The position numbers and the translations under genes are program-made. Shown piece after piece: positions 1-8,209 of a stretch of 43,209 bases of DNA. Source of the stretch: an uncultured Veillonella sp. (GTDB taxonomy: Bacteria; Bacillota; Negativicutes; Veillonellales; Veillonellaceae); the NCBI RefSeq assembly GCF_900545205.1, contig NZ_UQYC01000004.1, positions 1-43,209 of the forward strand, in the 5' to 3' direction. The first letter of the stretch is position 1, and the number at the start of each line of letters is the position of its first letter. Below the pieces are notes generated by a model. It had not been told where the DNA came from. It did no database searches and was given only the letters and a program-made list of their open reading frames with translations.

Positions 1-98
1 ATCTCTTACTTACCTATAGTATAACAATCAATATCGAGCCTTGTCTATATGCACATTAGGGGCATCTTTGTGCGTCTATGAGGGACTACTATTTATAT

Positions 99-283
99 GA
101 AAACTATCAAAGAGCAGTATATTGATGGGACTTATATTTTAGAAACGTTTTACTAATGAGCATAACCTATTGAGGGCCGACTTACGCTGAGTATGGAGGC
201 ATGAGATAGGTTATGCCCATTAGTAATCTAGTTGTCGCAATACTGTCAGGCCCCATCAATAAACACTCGATAGATAGCTTTCA
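99..283. repeat. Long imperfect palindromic element, nested inverted repeats
   Basis: Nothing here codes. The outer arms are GAAAACTATC (99-108) against GATAGCTTTC (273-282, 9 of 10 pairs) and TATTGATGGG (120-129) against CCCATCAATA (252-261, perfect). An inner 21-base arm (150-170) pairs with 206-226 with one mismatch and encloses a GC-richer core at 171-205. The whole block could fold into one long interrupted hairpin. The words GACTTATAT (129-137) and ATTAGTAATCTA (219-230) recur in the same order in the queT-queC gap. It resembles a MITE-like or other dispersed element, or a structured RNA. No transposase or target duplication was recognised. Confidence 0.6.
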
Positions 284-293
284 CAATAATAGT

Positions 294-329
294 AAAAAAA
301 ACGCACCTAAGGATAACCCTAGGTGCGTT
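294..329 (-). terminator. Terminator of hcp
   Basis: The arms AACGCACCTA (300-309) and TAGGTGCGTT (320-329) form a 10-bp stem. On the minus strand the stem is followed by eight T residues, so it ends leftward transcription from hcp. A second hairpin (arms 340-348 and 370-378) without a T tract lies between this terminator and the hcp stop codon and may protect the 3' end. Confidence 0.85.
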
Positions 330-401
330 ATTTATAACAACAGTCCTAAATCATAAAAGAGAGGGGAAGTAGGACTGTGGTTAACAGATTAATGGATCCG
401 A

Positions 402-1967
402 TTAGCCCAAGATAGCTTTCATGTCAGCTTCTGGAGTTGTAATTGGATGTAATTGGAATTTTTCTACCAAAATGTTCAATACATTGCTGGAGAAGAATTT
501 AGGCAAGGAAGGTCCGATGTAGATGTTGCGGATACCCAATGCCAACAATGTTAACAAGATACATACCGCTTTTTGTTCGTACCAGGACAATACCAATGTT
601 AATGGCAAGTCGTTTACGTCACATTCAAATGCACCAGCCAAAGCTACTGCTACTTGAATAGCGGAGTAAGCATCGTTACATTGACCCATATCAAGGATAC
701 GAGGAATACCACCGATTTCACCGATGTTAAGGTCGTTGAAGCGGAATTTACCACAAGCCAATGTCAATACTACAGTATCATCTGGAGTTTGTTTTACGAA
801 TTCTGTGTAGTAGTTACGGCCTACTTTAGCACCGTCGCAACCACCAACTAAGAAGAAGTGTTTAATTGCGCCAGCTTTTACAGCATCGATTACTTTATCA
901 GCAATGCCCAATACTGTACCATGACCGAAACCAGTAGTTACTTCGTGACCACCGTTGATACCAGTGAATTCTTGAGCTTCTTTGTAGCCGCCCAATTCGA
1001 TTGCACGGTTAATAACAGCGGAGAAGTCTTTAGTGCCGTCTTCTTTTTCTTCTACGTGTGCACAACCGTCAAAACCTACCATATCTGTAGTGAAGATATT
1101 TGCTCTGTAGTTTTCTTTTGGTGGCATAATGCAGTTTGTAGTGAATAAGAATGCGCCAGGAACGTCAACGAATTCTTTTTGTTGGTTTTGCCATGCAGTA
1201 CCGAAGTTACCTTTCAATTGAGGATGTTTTTTCAATTCAGGGTAAGCGTGGCAAGGTAACATTTCACCATGAGTATAGATGTTTACGCCTTTACCATCTG
1301 TTTGTTCCAACAATTGGTTCAAGTCATGAAGGTCATGACCAGTTACAACGATGAAAGGACCTGGTTCTACAGTCAAAGGTACTGTAGTTGGTACTGGAGT
1401 ACCATATGTTTCAGTGTTAGCTTTATCAAGAATAGCCATGCATTTCAAGTTGATTTGGCCGAATTCCATCAACAAGTTCAACCATTCTTCAGCGCTATGA
1501 TCTTTAGCGAATTCTACCATGCCTTTGATGAACCAAGCATCAACTTCAGGATCATGGAAACCAAGGCGTGCAGCATGCCATGCATAAGCAGCCATACCAC
1601 GCATACCTAACAATAATGTGGAACGAAGAGATACGATATCTTCTTCACCTTTCCATAATTGTTCCCAATCGAAGTTTTGTGCTGCGCTATCGATTTTTGC
1701 ATGATAAGCGTTTACTTCGTCGATGAATTCTTGAACGCGTTCTTCAGAGAAGTTTACGTTTGTTACACACATGAACAAACCACGCATTAAATAGTCAACG
1801 CCTTCTTTAGTTTGGCCTTTTACGTCTAAAGCGCGTGCTAAACCAACTAAAGCAGCAGTTAATTCGTCTTGTAAGTTAGCAACTGGTGCAGTTTTACCAC
1901 ATACACCTTGTACAGTACAGCCGCCTGGTGCTGCAGATTGTTCGCATTGATAACAGAACATGCTCAT
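402..1967 (-). CDS. hcp: Hybrid cluster protein (hydroxylamine/NO reductase)
   Basis: This is a 521-residue Hcp, a cytoplasmic iron-sulfur enzyme that reduces nitric oxide or hydroxylamine and handles nitrosative stress in anaerobes. The N-terminal cysteines are C5-x2-C8-x8-C17-x5-C23, the spacing of the class I (anaerobe-type) cubane cluster rather than the class II spacing of enterobacteria. Later conserved cysteines for the hybrid 4Fe-2O-2S cluster lie in segments such as TTNCIMPP, VGGCDGAK and LACGKFRFND. The ATG at 1965-1967 follows an AGGAGG site. A divergent Crp/Fnr regulator starts 270 bp away, suggesting local control. No adjacent hcr reductase gene is present, which is usual for this class. 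Confidence 0.95.
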   Translation of the reverse strand: MSMFCYQCEQSAAPGGCTVQGVCGKTAPVANLQDELTAALVGLARALDVKGQTKEGVDYLMRGLFMCVTNVNFSEERVQEFIDEVNAYHAKIDSAAQNFDWEQLWKGEEDIVSLRSTLLLGMRGMAAYAWHAARLGFHDPEVDAWFIKGMVEFAKDHSAEEWLNLLMEFGQINLKCMAILDKANTETYGTPVPTTVPLTVEPGPFIVVTGHDLHDLNQLLEQTDGKGVNIYTHGEMLPCHAYPELKKHPQLKGNFGTAWQNQQKEFVDVPGAFLFTTNCIMPPKENYRANIFTTDMVGFDGCAHVEEKEDGTKDFSAVINRAIELGGYKEAQEFTGINGGHEVTTGFGHGTVLGIADKVIDAVKAGAIKHFFLVGGCDGAKVGRNYYTEFVKQTPDDTVVLTLACGKFRFNDLNIGEIGGIPRILDMGQCNDAYSAIQVAVALAGAFECDVNDLPLTLVLSWYEQKAVCILLTLLALGIRNIYIGPSLPKFFSSNVLNILVEKFQLHPITTPEADMKAILG

Positions 1968-1982
1968 TTAAAAATCCTCCTT

Positions 1983-1999
1983 TGCGAGACTTTCTCGCA
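1983..1999 (-). promoter_or_regulatory. Perfect 7-bp hairpin in the hcp leader
   Basis: TGCGAGA (1983-1989) and TCTCGCA (1993-1999) are perfect inverted arms around a 3-base loop, directly upstream of the hcp Shine-Dalgarno sequence. It could be a leader hairpin affecting mRNA stability or translation, or a small operator. Confidence 0.45.
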
Positions 2000-2043
2000 T
2001 ACAAGCTAGATAATATCAAACCTATACATTACACTGATGAATT

Positions 2044-2057
2044 ATCAGGTGTCTGAT
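2044..2057. promoter_or_regulatory. Possible Crp/Fnr-type operator in the hcp-regulator gap
   Basis: ATCAG-GTGT-CTGAT is a perfect 5-4-5 dyad, the geometry bound by Crp/Fnr-family dimers. Its centre lies about 35-41 bases upstream of the transcription start expected from a weak hcp -10 element near 2022-2027 (minus strand). That would suit activation of hcp by the neighbouring regulator. The site is inferred from shape only. Confidence 0.4.
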
Positions 2058-2239
2058 TGATTACATTTGAAAGTATAACGTAAAGATGATACAATTTCTG
2101 TAGCTTGAGCAACAAATAAAAACTTTTTCAAAAATTTTCCTTGCTCCCCTTTTGGAACAGGTAGACCATTCGATCTAACTATATTATTATACAATAATCA
2201 TTTTAAATTACTATAAACTTTTTCACACTGGAGGTATCT

Positions 2240-2965
2240 ATGAAGCAAATACTTTCAAACGATATTATCAACCAATATCTACCTACCCTCATACATTGTC
2301 CTCTATTCAATAAATTAGGTGAGCCTGAATTAAGAGGCTATTTACATAATGCAAAGGTTATTGTACATAGCTATAAGAAAAACGATTTCATTGCCCTCTC
2401 TGGGGATCCTATGGAAGGTATCGGTGTTATTCTTGAAGGCAGTGCCTTGCTCACACGTGAAAATGTAATGGGCCAACGGGTCATCATGGCAAACCTTGAA
2501 CAATCCGATATTTTTGGTGAAGCACTACTATTTAGTAAACAACCACTATGGCCTGCTACTATTAAGGCTACAAAGGTAACCAAGATTATGTTCATCCCTC
2601 TCGAAACATTTATCGATACATTGCCAGATTGCCAACAATGCCAAACTAAAATCTTATCTAACCTATTAGAGGACTTATCTGAAAAGGCTATTCTCCTAAC
2701 AAGAAAAGTTCATTACCTAACACTAAAAGGTATGCGCGAAAAGATTTTTGCGTACTTAACAGATATTTATAAGCGCCAACACTCTACAACAATTCATCTA
2801 CCGCATAACCGCGAGCAAATGGCAGAGGTGCTAAACGTATCCCGTACAGCACTTAGCCGTGAGCTCGGTCGACTTCGCGATGAAGGCATTATCGATATTA
2901 CAGGTCGCACGGTAACGTTAAAAGATATTGAAGGAATTGAAGAATTTGGTTTTAATAGTTTCTAA
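2240..2965 (+). CDS. Crp/Fnr-family regulator, probably controlling hcp
   Basis: This 241-residue protein has an N-terminal cyclic-nucleotide-binding-like beta-barrel (about residues 15-140, with GDPMEGIGVILEGSA and DIFGEALLF) and a C-terminal winged helix (about 150-225, recognition helix near NVSRTALSRELGRL). It lacks the N-terminal cysteine cluster of true Fnr, so it is unlikely to carry an oxygen-sensing iron-sulfur centre. HcpR-like members of this family regulate hcp in anaerobes in response to nitrosative stress. The divergent arrangement with hcp supports that role but does not prove it. The ATG follows a GGAGG site. Confidence 0.8.
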   Translation: MKQILSNDIINQYLPTLIHCPLFNKLGEPELRGYLHNAKVIVHSYKKNDFIALSGDPMEGIGVILEGSALLTRENVMGQRVIMANLEQSDIFGEALLFSKQPLWPATIKATKVTKIMFIPLETFIDTLPDCQQCQTKILSNLLEDLSEKAILLTRKVHYLTLKGMREKIFAYLTDIYKRQHSTTIHLPHNREQMAEVLNVSRTALSRELGRLRDEGIIDITGRTVTLKDIEGIEEFGFNSF

Positions 2966-3030
2966 CATGTAACCAAATCGTCGTTTCTAATAAATAATAC
3001 AATTATTCTTTCTAACATATAATCAAACGA

Positions 3031-3065
3031 AAAAGGTCTCCCTAGATCATCTAGGGAGACCTTTT
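3031..3065. terminator. Bidirectional terminator
   Basis: A 12-bp perfect stem (GGTCTCCCTAGA against TCTAGGGAGACC) is flanked by A4 and T4. It serves the rightward regulator gene and the convergent leftward gene ending at 3091. Confidence 0.85.
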
Positions 3066-3090
3066 ATAGTTTAATTATTTTCTTTGGTTA

Positions 3091-4932
3091 TTAGAACCAA
3101 TGAGATAAATCGAATTCTTCACCAATAGTTGCTTTCACATGAGCACGGCCTAAGTAAAGGCCAAGCAATGTTAAGCTGATTTTAGACATCGGCGTATGAT
3201 CAAATACATCCGCTAAATCTAGTAGAACTGGAGAAATATCATCCATAATATCACGTGCTTCTTGACCTCTGAAAGCAGTCGGTTTACTCTTCATAAGCGC
3301 AATGAGATCACGTTGAACCATAGAATCAGAAATACGAGTTTGTCTAAAGAAACGAGGTGCTAAAGACTCGTCAACTAACGCCAATTTATAAAGATTGGAA
3401 TTCAAGCTACGCACCACATAACGTGGATCAACGCCATGACCATCAGTAGCACGGAAGAGTTCCTCCTTGGAGAAGCCACGATAGTTGAACACAAATGGAT
3501 AGGAATTGGATAACACTTGAGCTAATGTAATTGGTTCGCGTTCCTCTTGCGTACAGCGTAAGTAGTCTAGCTGACGATAGAAAGAGTTATTTTGAGGCAA
3601 ATCAGAAATGAATGGCTCAATATATTTTTCTACATAATGTTGGAAGTGAATCAATCCATAGTTATTAGAGTTTCTAGAGTATTGTAACAATAATGTCAAT
3701 GCCATAACTTGGAAATGACCTAGCGTTAAATGTGGCAATACGCGTAACGCATCAAAGGCTACAAGGTACGGTGTACTAGACTTAGGCGATTGTACTACAT
3801 CTAGGAATGCACCTAACGCAGCGGATTTCATCCACTCTGTATTCGTAGCAGCATACGCCTTTTGCATACTCATTAATGCTTCTTGAATAACAATATTGTC
3901 TAAAAGTGCGTTAACTTCAGCTAACTTTGTAATATTAAGTGCTGCTAACGCATCTCTTGTAATAGATTCCACATAATGTTGTGTATCACCATGTAATACA
4001 CCAAAAGCATGAACAAATGGTGCAATCGCTAACTCAACACATTTGTCTTCATGTGCCGCTTTAGCCCATTGCCCTGTAGGTACCTCTTCTTCAACCATAC
4101 TAGCTGCCGCTAATTGTGCCTCTATTTCAGAAGCGTCAAACAAGCGCGTTTCATCCAATACAGATGGACCTTCTGCTGTTTGTACCTCATCGGCACCACC
4201 AATCATTTGCGTAACATCTATATTCTCAGCTTCATCAGCTTCTAAGGCTTCTACAGATTCGCCCATAGCAATCGTATCTTCTACGGAATTAGCACGATTA
4301 CGAATTTCATCTGTTACTGCATCGAGAACAATGGTCTTATCCATCAATGGAGTAGCATTATGCTCAACATTTTGAAGTCTATTAGCTGAAACAGCGGACA
4401 TTACAATAGTTTCATCCATACCAGATGTTTTTGGAGTAGATACTGCCTCCTCTTGGGAAACAGATTCTTGTTGAATCAATTCGCCAGAAACAGTGGAATC
4501 TTGAACAGGTTCCTGTTCTTCCAAGATTGGTTTACCAGACTCTGACTGAGTTGACTCTGCATGATGACCTAATGCTAATGAATATCCTGTAGAGGAATCT
4601 TCAACATGTAATTGATTACCATCTCGTCGATTATAGGATGTATCTTCATGATTCACCATAGATTCAGAAGTTTCGGAATCCTTATTGTCCTCCATAATGG
4701 AGGCCGTATATACATTGGTTCCACCTTCATGTGTAACCGTTACATCCCCTACCTTGGATTCATTAACGGACCTTTCTTTATGATGTTCACTTTCAGGCTT
4801 AGTAACAGATCTATCACGATGCTCATGTTTCGATTGGCTTTCACCATCATTACGATTAAAAACAGCGTAACAAATAGCAAAAAATCCGAGCGCCACAACG
4901 GCTAATACAAAATACGGTATTACGTTTGACAT
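3091..4932 (-). CDS. Membrane-anchored protein with repeated threonine motifs; unknown function
   Basis: I do not recognise this 613-residue protein. Residues 5-25 form one hydrophobic helix that would anchor it in the membrane. Residues 27-290 are acidic and look disordered. They hold five similar short motifs, hydrophobic-acidic-x-Thr-x-hydrophobic: MDETIVM (T175), MDKTIVL (T200), VEDTIAM (T220), IDVTQMI (T241) and LDETRLF (T262), spaced 20-25 residues apart. Residues 295-613 form a folded, mostly helical domain. The repeated motifs could be kinase sites or docking sites for a phosphothreonine reader such as an FHA domain; this is inference. The start lies 9 bases after the stop of the YwlG-family gene, so the two are probably co-transcribed. 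Confidence 0.75.
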   Translation of the reverse strand: MSNVIPYFVLAVVALGFFAICYAVFNRNDGESQSKHEHRDRSVTKPESEHHKERSVNESKVGDVTVTHEGGTNVYTASIMEDNKDSETSESMVNHEDTSYNRRDGNQLHVEDSSTGYSLALGHHAESTQSESGKPILEEQEPVQDSTVSGELIQQESVSQEEAVSTPKTSGMDETIVMSAVSANRLQNVEHNATPLMDKTIVLDAVTDEIRNRANSVEDTIAMGESVEALEADEAENIDVTQMIGGADEVQTAEGPSVLDETRLFDASEIEAQLAAASMVEEEVPTGQWAKAAHEDKCVELAIAPFVHAFGVLHGDTQHYVESITRDALAALNITKLAEVNALLDNIVIQEALMSMQKAYAATNTEWMKSAALGAFLDVVQSPKSSTPYLVAFDALRVLPHLTLGHFQVMALTLLLQYSRNSNNYGLIHFQHYVEKYIEPFISDLPQNNSFYRQLDYLRCTQEEREPITLAQVLSNSYPFVFNYRGFSKEELFRATDGHGVDPRYVVRSLNSNLYKLALVDESLAPRFFRQTRISDSMVQRDLIALMKSKPTAFRGQEARDIMDDISPVLLDLADVFDHTPMSKISLTLLGLYLGRAHVKATIGEEFDLSHWF

Positions 4933-4941
4933 ACTAACCCC

Positions 4942-5493
4942 CTACATCAACGCTTCATTATATGCAGCACGTTCACCACCAATGCTCTTAGGTCGAACAC
5001 GACAAGCTGTTACATGGGCCCCACCAATTTCTTTAATACTGAGTCGCACTGGTACGGTAACATGTTTCATGTGCATGCCTATAAAAGTATCCCCAATATC
5101 GATACCAGCATCAGCTTTAATAAATTCAACCATCACTGGATCTTCAAAACGTTCATAAGCAGTAACAGCCATAGCTCCACCTGCATGACGTTGAGGCACT
5201 ACATTAACCTCTTCCTCCCATGTTACCGCGCTACGTTCCATAACAAGCGCACGATTAATATGTTCGCAGCATTGAACCGCCAAATTAAGACCTTTAGCTT
5301 TAACAGCTTTATATATTTCATCAAATAAGACCTGAGCCACATCAATGTGGGAATCAGTGCCTATTTTCTTACCCATAACTTCGCTAGTGGAACAACCCAC
5401 AACGAATAATTGACCTTCTCGAACCTTTGCCAAATCGAGTAATTCAGCCATCGCTGTGCGCACAGACTGACGAATAGTTTCTACAGAAGTCAT
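4942..5493 (-). CDS. ywlG: YwlG/UPF0340 family protein (TIGR01440)
   Basis: This 183-residue protein matches the conserved YwlG family (UPF0340) along its whole length. Family signatures include VVGCSTSEVMGKKIGT near residue 32, QCCEHINRALV near 99 and VPQRHAGGAMA near 122. The biochemical role of the family is unknown; members are cytoplasmic and common in Firmicutes. It is the first gene of a two-gene leftward operon with the membrane-anchored 613-residue protein. The region upstream (5494-5708) is AT-rich and presumably holds the promoter. Confidence 0.88.
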   Translation of the reverse strand: MTSVETIRQSVRTAMAELLDLAKVREGQLFVVGCSTSEVMGKKIGTDSHIDVAQVLFDEIYKAVKAKGLNLAVQCCEHINRALVMERSAVTWEEEVNVVPQRHAGGAMAVTAYERFEDPVMVEFIKADAGIDIGDTFIGMHMKHVTVPVRLSIKEIGGAHVTACRVRPKSIGGERAAYNEALM

Positions 5494-5710
5494 GATATCG
5501 CCTCACTCACTTTGAATGTATAAATCTATATGTATATTATCACAAAATGGACAGAATCGGTAGACTTTACTCTACGCAATACTAGTGAACATTACATAAG
5601 ACTATAGTAATTATAAAAGTAGTTTTATTTATTACTATCATACTAATAAACAATGTAATAATCATTAAATATATACATTACAGTGATACATATGGATTTT
5701 CTACAAATAA

Positions 5711-5745
5711 AAAGAGGCTTGCAAATGCAAGCCTCTTTTAATCAC
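5711..5745 (-). terminator. Terminator of the fumarase operon
   Basis: AAAGAGGCTTGCA (5711-5723) pairs perfectly with TGCAAGCCTCTTT (5726-5738). On the minus strand the stem is followed by a T-rich tract, just downstream of the fumarase beta stop. Confidence 0.88.
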
Positions 5746-5757
5746 TCAACGGTGATA

Positions 5758-6318
5758 TTAGATTTTTCTGTAAGGTTTTTGACCTTGTTCGTAGAAGTTG
5801 TTACCTTCAGTATCGCCAACTACGATGCAAGGGAAATCTTCAACTGTCAATTCAGCCAAAGCTTCTGGACCAAGTTCACCATAAGCAAGTACTTCGTATT
5901 TTTTGATGGATTTTGCAATCAATGCTGCAGCGCCACCAACTGCTGCGAAGTATGTGCAACCATTTTTCTTCATGGATTCAACTACTGCTGGTTTACGGGA
6001 ACCTTTACCGATCATGCCTTTGATACCTTGATCAAGCATTGTTGGTGTGTAAGCGTCCATACGACCAGAAGTTGTAGGACCAGCGGAACCAATTGGGTCA
6101 CCAGGTTTTGCAGGTGTTGGGCCAAGGTAGTAAACGAATTTGTTAGTCCAATCGATTGGTAATTTTTCACCGCGTGCTAAAGCTTCAGTCATAACTTTAT
6201 GAGCAGCGTCACGAGCGGAGTAAATTTTGCCAGTGATAAGAACGCTATCACCAACTTTTAATTTACGGGAAAACTCTTCATTATATTCTTCAGTATTAAT
6301 GCGAATTGTTTCAGCCAT
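5758..6318 (-). CDS. fumB: Fumarate hydratase class I, beta subunit
   Basis: This 186-residue subunit corresponds to the C-terminal domain of class I iron-sulfur fumarases and of the tartrate dehydratase beta chain. With the alpha subunit encoded 19 bases upstream it interconverts fumarate and malate. The family hallmarks YLGPTPAKPGDPIGSAGPTT (about residues 64-83) and GSRKPAVVES are present. In an anaerobe making propionate or succinate this enzyme works in the reductive branch from malate to fumarate. The ATG at 6316-6318 has an upstream AGGAGG site. The symbol names the subunit, not E. coli FumB. Confidence 0.92.
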   Translation of the reverse strand: MAETIRINTEEYNEEFSRKLKVGDSVLITGKIYSARDAAHKVMTEALARGEKLPIDWTNKFVYYLGPTPAKPGDPIGSAGPTTSGRMDAYTPTMLDQGIKGMIGKGSRKPAVVESMKKNGCTYFAAVGGAAALIAKSIKKYEVLAYGELGPEALAELTVEDFPCIVVGDTEGNNFYEQGQKPYRKI

Positions 6319-6337
6319 TGTAATTACCTCCTACCGA

Positions 6338-7180
6338 TTAAAGTACTACGTGTTTATGACGAGCAGCATGACACATAATAGTAACAGCAACAGGAAGGCC
6401 GGCGATATGAGTTGCACCCCATTCGATGTTTACACCGATACAAGTTGTTGTGCCGCCCAATTGTGGACCGATACCAGTTTTGTTAACCATTTCCAAAATT
6501 TCTTCTTCCAATTTTGCATACTCAGGATCTTTGTGAGGAGTGCTAATATCGCGAAGCAAAGCTTTTTTGGACATAACAGCTGCTTGGTCCATAGTACCAC
6601 CAATACCTACGCCAAGTACGATTGGAGGGCATGGGTTAGGGCCAGCATGTTTTACGATTTCAAGAACTGCATTTTTAACGCCTTCAACGCCATCTGCAGG
6701 TACCAACATAGCTACGTCAGATTTGTTTTCGGAACCGAAACCTTTAAGTTCTACGTTGATTTCTACTTTATCGCCAGGAACGATATCGATGTAAATGATT
6801 GCAGGTGTATTGTTTTGAGTGTTTTTACGGTTGAACAATGGTTCTGCTACAACGGATTTACGAAGGTAACCTTCTACATAGCCTTGAGCAACACCTTCAT
6901 TGATAGCTTCTTTAAGATCGCCACCAACAAAATGTACGTCTTGACCTACTTCTAAGAATACCAATGTCATACCAGTATCTTGGCAGTATGGACGATCTTC
7001 AGCATCAGCAATTTCTGCATTTTTGATGATTTGATCGAGAACGATGCAACCAACTGGAGACTCTTCTGTTTCACGGCCTTTTTTCAAGCCTTCATAGATG
7101 TCTTTTGGCAAGTGGTAAGCTGCGTCCATACACATTTGACGGACTGTTTTTGTGATTTCAGATACTTGAATCTCGCGCAA
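6338..7180 (-). CDS. fumA: Fumarate hydratase class I, alpha subunit
   Basis: This 280-residue catalytic subunit holds the oxygen-sensitive [4Fe-4S] cluster. The expected three ligands are visible: C66 (RPYCQDTGM), C184 (GPNPCPPIVLG) and C247 (GGTTTCIGVNIE). It pairs with the beta subunit downstream to hydrate fumarate to malate or the reverse. The start codon is TTG at 7178-7180, chosen because a GGAGGG site lies upstream and the protein then begins MREIQV as in relatives. A palindrome overlapping the promoter suggests control by a DNA-binding regulator. Confidence 0.93.
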   Translation of the reverse strand: MREIQVSEITKTVRQMCMDAAYHLPKDIYEGLKKGRETEESPVGCIVLDQIIKNAEIADAEDRPYCQDTGMTLVFLEVGQDVHFVGGDLKEAINEGVAQGYVEGYLRKSVVAEPLFNRKNTQNNTPAIIYIDIVPGDKVEINVELKGFGSENKSDVAMLVPADGVEGVKNAVLEIVKHAGPNPCPPIVLGVGIGGTMDQAAVMSKKALLRDISTPHKDPEYAKLEEEILEMVNKTGIGPQLGGTTTCIGVNIEWGATHIAGLPVAVTIMCHAARHKHVVL

Positions 7181-7227
7181 GATAATCCCTCCTCAGGAAC
7201 ATAGTTGAATATTAATTCTAATTACCG

Positions 7228-7274
7228 TGAGATAACTTTTTTCTCTCAAGTATAATGAGATATATGTATCTCAT
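7228..7274 (-). promoter_or_regulatory. Promoter and dyad operators of fumAB
   Basis: ATGAGATA-TATG-TATCTCAT (7255-7274) is a perfect 8-4-8 inverted repeat. A minus-strand -10 hexamer TATACT (7249-7254) abuts it, so the dyad sits in the -35 to -10 spacer. A second looser pair, TGAGATAA (7228-7235) and TCTCTCA (7242-7248), lies downstream of the start point. Repeated TGAGA/TCTCA halves suggest cooperative binding by a repressor. Confidence 0.5.
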
Positions 7275-7879
7275 ATACATCGAGATTAACTCTATGCATC
7301 AATCGTAACACACAATATACAGGCTTTCAACGGCTCAACTATACAGTTTTCTCAATGCTTTTTCATATTTTGAGAATAATTTTCATGAATATTGTTGTAT
7401 ATATTTCGGCATGTCACCATCACTTTTTTACCGTTTCCCGCATCCCAAAAATCACTTCAGCGATGTGATAAAAGTCATAGTTAATCATAGGTTAAAAGTA
7501 TTTTTATACTCTATATCACAATCGACTTTTAGAGGTAAGAATTAGGTTAAAAGCACCTTATAAATCCAGAGTATATCTAAGATGATGAATACACTTTTAA
7601 GCTACTTGATATTACTTTTCAAATAAAAGGTTTAAACTTTTTTACAATGCATATGTATACCGATTATATTCAATATACTTATATTGCTAACTCTTAAGAA
7701 AATATACATTATGAATCCCCTATAAATATAGGAATTATCTAAGTTTATTCATCTCTATAGATTATATTAATTTTAATGACTTACTTATCACTATTTTTGA
7801 TAAGCTATTTTTTGTATAAAGTTATGTGTTTTAGTCATAATTAACGCTTTTTGATTTATAGTAATTTTAAAAAAAACGC
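7275..7879. other. AT-rich gene-free stretch
   Basis: No coding region or RNA gene is recognisable here. It contains the direct repeat TAGGTTAAAAG at 7488-7498 and 7543-7553 (55 bp apart, more than five helical turns). It also contains a 7-bp hairpin, CTTATCA (7784-7790) with TGATAAG (7798-7804), followed by a short T run. It ends at the tRNA promoter. Confidence 0.5.
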
Positions 7880-7908
7880 TTGCTTTTATAATTAATCTAA
7901 CATATAAT
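7880..7908 (+). promoter_or_regulatory. tRNA operon promoter
   Basis: TTGCTT (7880-7885), a 17-bp spacer and a perfect TATAAT (7903-7908) place the transcription start about seven bases before the first tRNA, within a few bases of 7915. It is the clearest vegetative promoter in the window. Confidence 0.85.
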
Positions 7909-7922
7909 AACAATCGTACCAT

Positions 7923-7998
7923 TCCTCGATAGCTCAGTTGGTAGAGCAATCGGCTGTTAACCGATCGGTCGTAGGTTCGAGTCCTACTCGAGGAGCCA
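7923..7998 (+). tRNA. tRNA-Asn(GTT), CCA encoded
   Basis: The acceptor arms TCCTCGA and TCGAGGA pair. The D loop (AGCTCAGTTGGTAGAGC), anticodon GTT in CTGTTAA, and T arm GGTTCGAGTCC are all present. The 3' CCA is encoded. Confidence 0.97.
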
Positions 7999-8002
7999 TT
8001 CT

Positions 8003-8077
8003 GGCCCGTTGGTCAAGCGGTTAAGACACCGCCCTTTCACGGCGGTATCCCGGGTTCGATTCCCGGACGGGTCACCA
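8003..8077 (+). tRNA. tRNA-Glu(TTC), CCA encoded
   Basis: The acceptor GGCCCGT pairs with ACGGGTC (one G-U). The anticodon TTC lies in CCTTTCACG. The T arm is GGGTTCGATTCCC. It is the second gene of the tRNA cluster, four bases after tRNA-Asn. Confidence 0.97.
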
Positions 8078-8080
8078 CAT

Positions 8081-8156
<76 letters not shown>

Positions 8157-8160
8157 GACC

Positions 8161-8193
8161 AAGAAGCAAGCATAAAGCTTGCTTCTTTTTTTT
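8161..8193 (+). terminator. tRNA operon terminator
   Basis: AAGAAGCAAGC and GCTTGCTTCTT form an 11-bp stem with loop ATAAA, followed by eight or more T residues. Confidence 0.92.
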
Positions 8194-8200
8194 GTATATG

Positions 8201-8209
8201 TGATATAAT
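8201..8209 (+). promoter_or_regulatory. Extended -10 promoter of the secreted-protein gene
   Basis: TGATATAAT combines an extended TGn with a perfect TATAAT (8204-8209). Its likely -35 region lies inside the preceding terminator hairpin, so promoter and terminator overlap. The AGGAGG site and ATG follow about 50 bases later. Confidence 0.65.

Noticed and set aside
99..283. CRISPR array or insertion sequence at the left edge
   Set aside because: The repeats are inverted and nested, not regularly spaced direct repeats, and no transposase frame is present.
5683..6162. A 159-codon rightward frame opposite fumarase beta
   Set aside because: It overlaps the terminator and the antisense strand of a strongly supported gene; its Cys/Phe-rich composition is that of a reverse-frame shadow.
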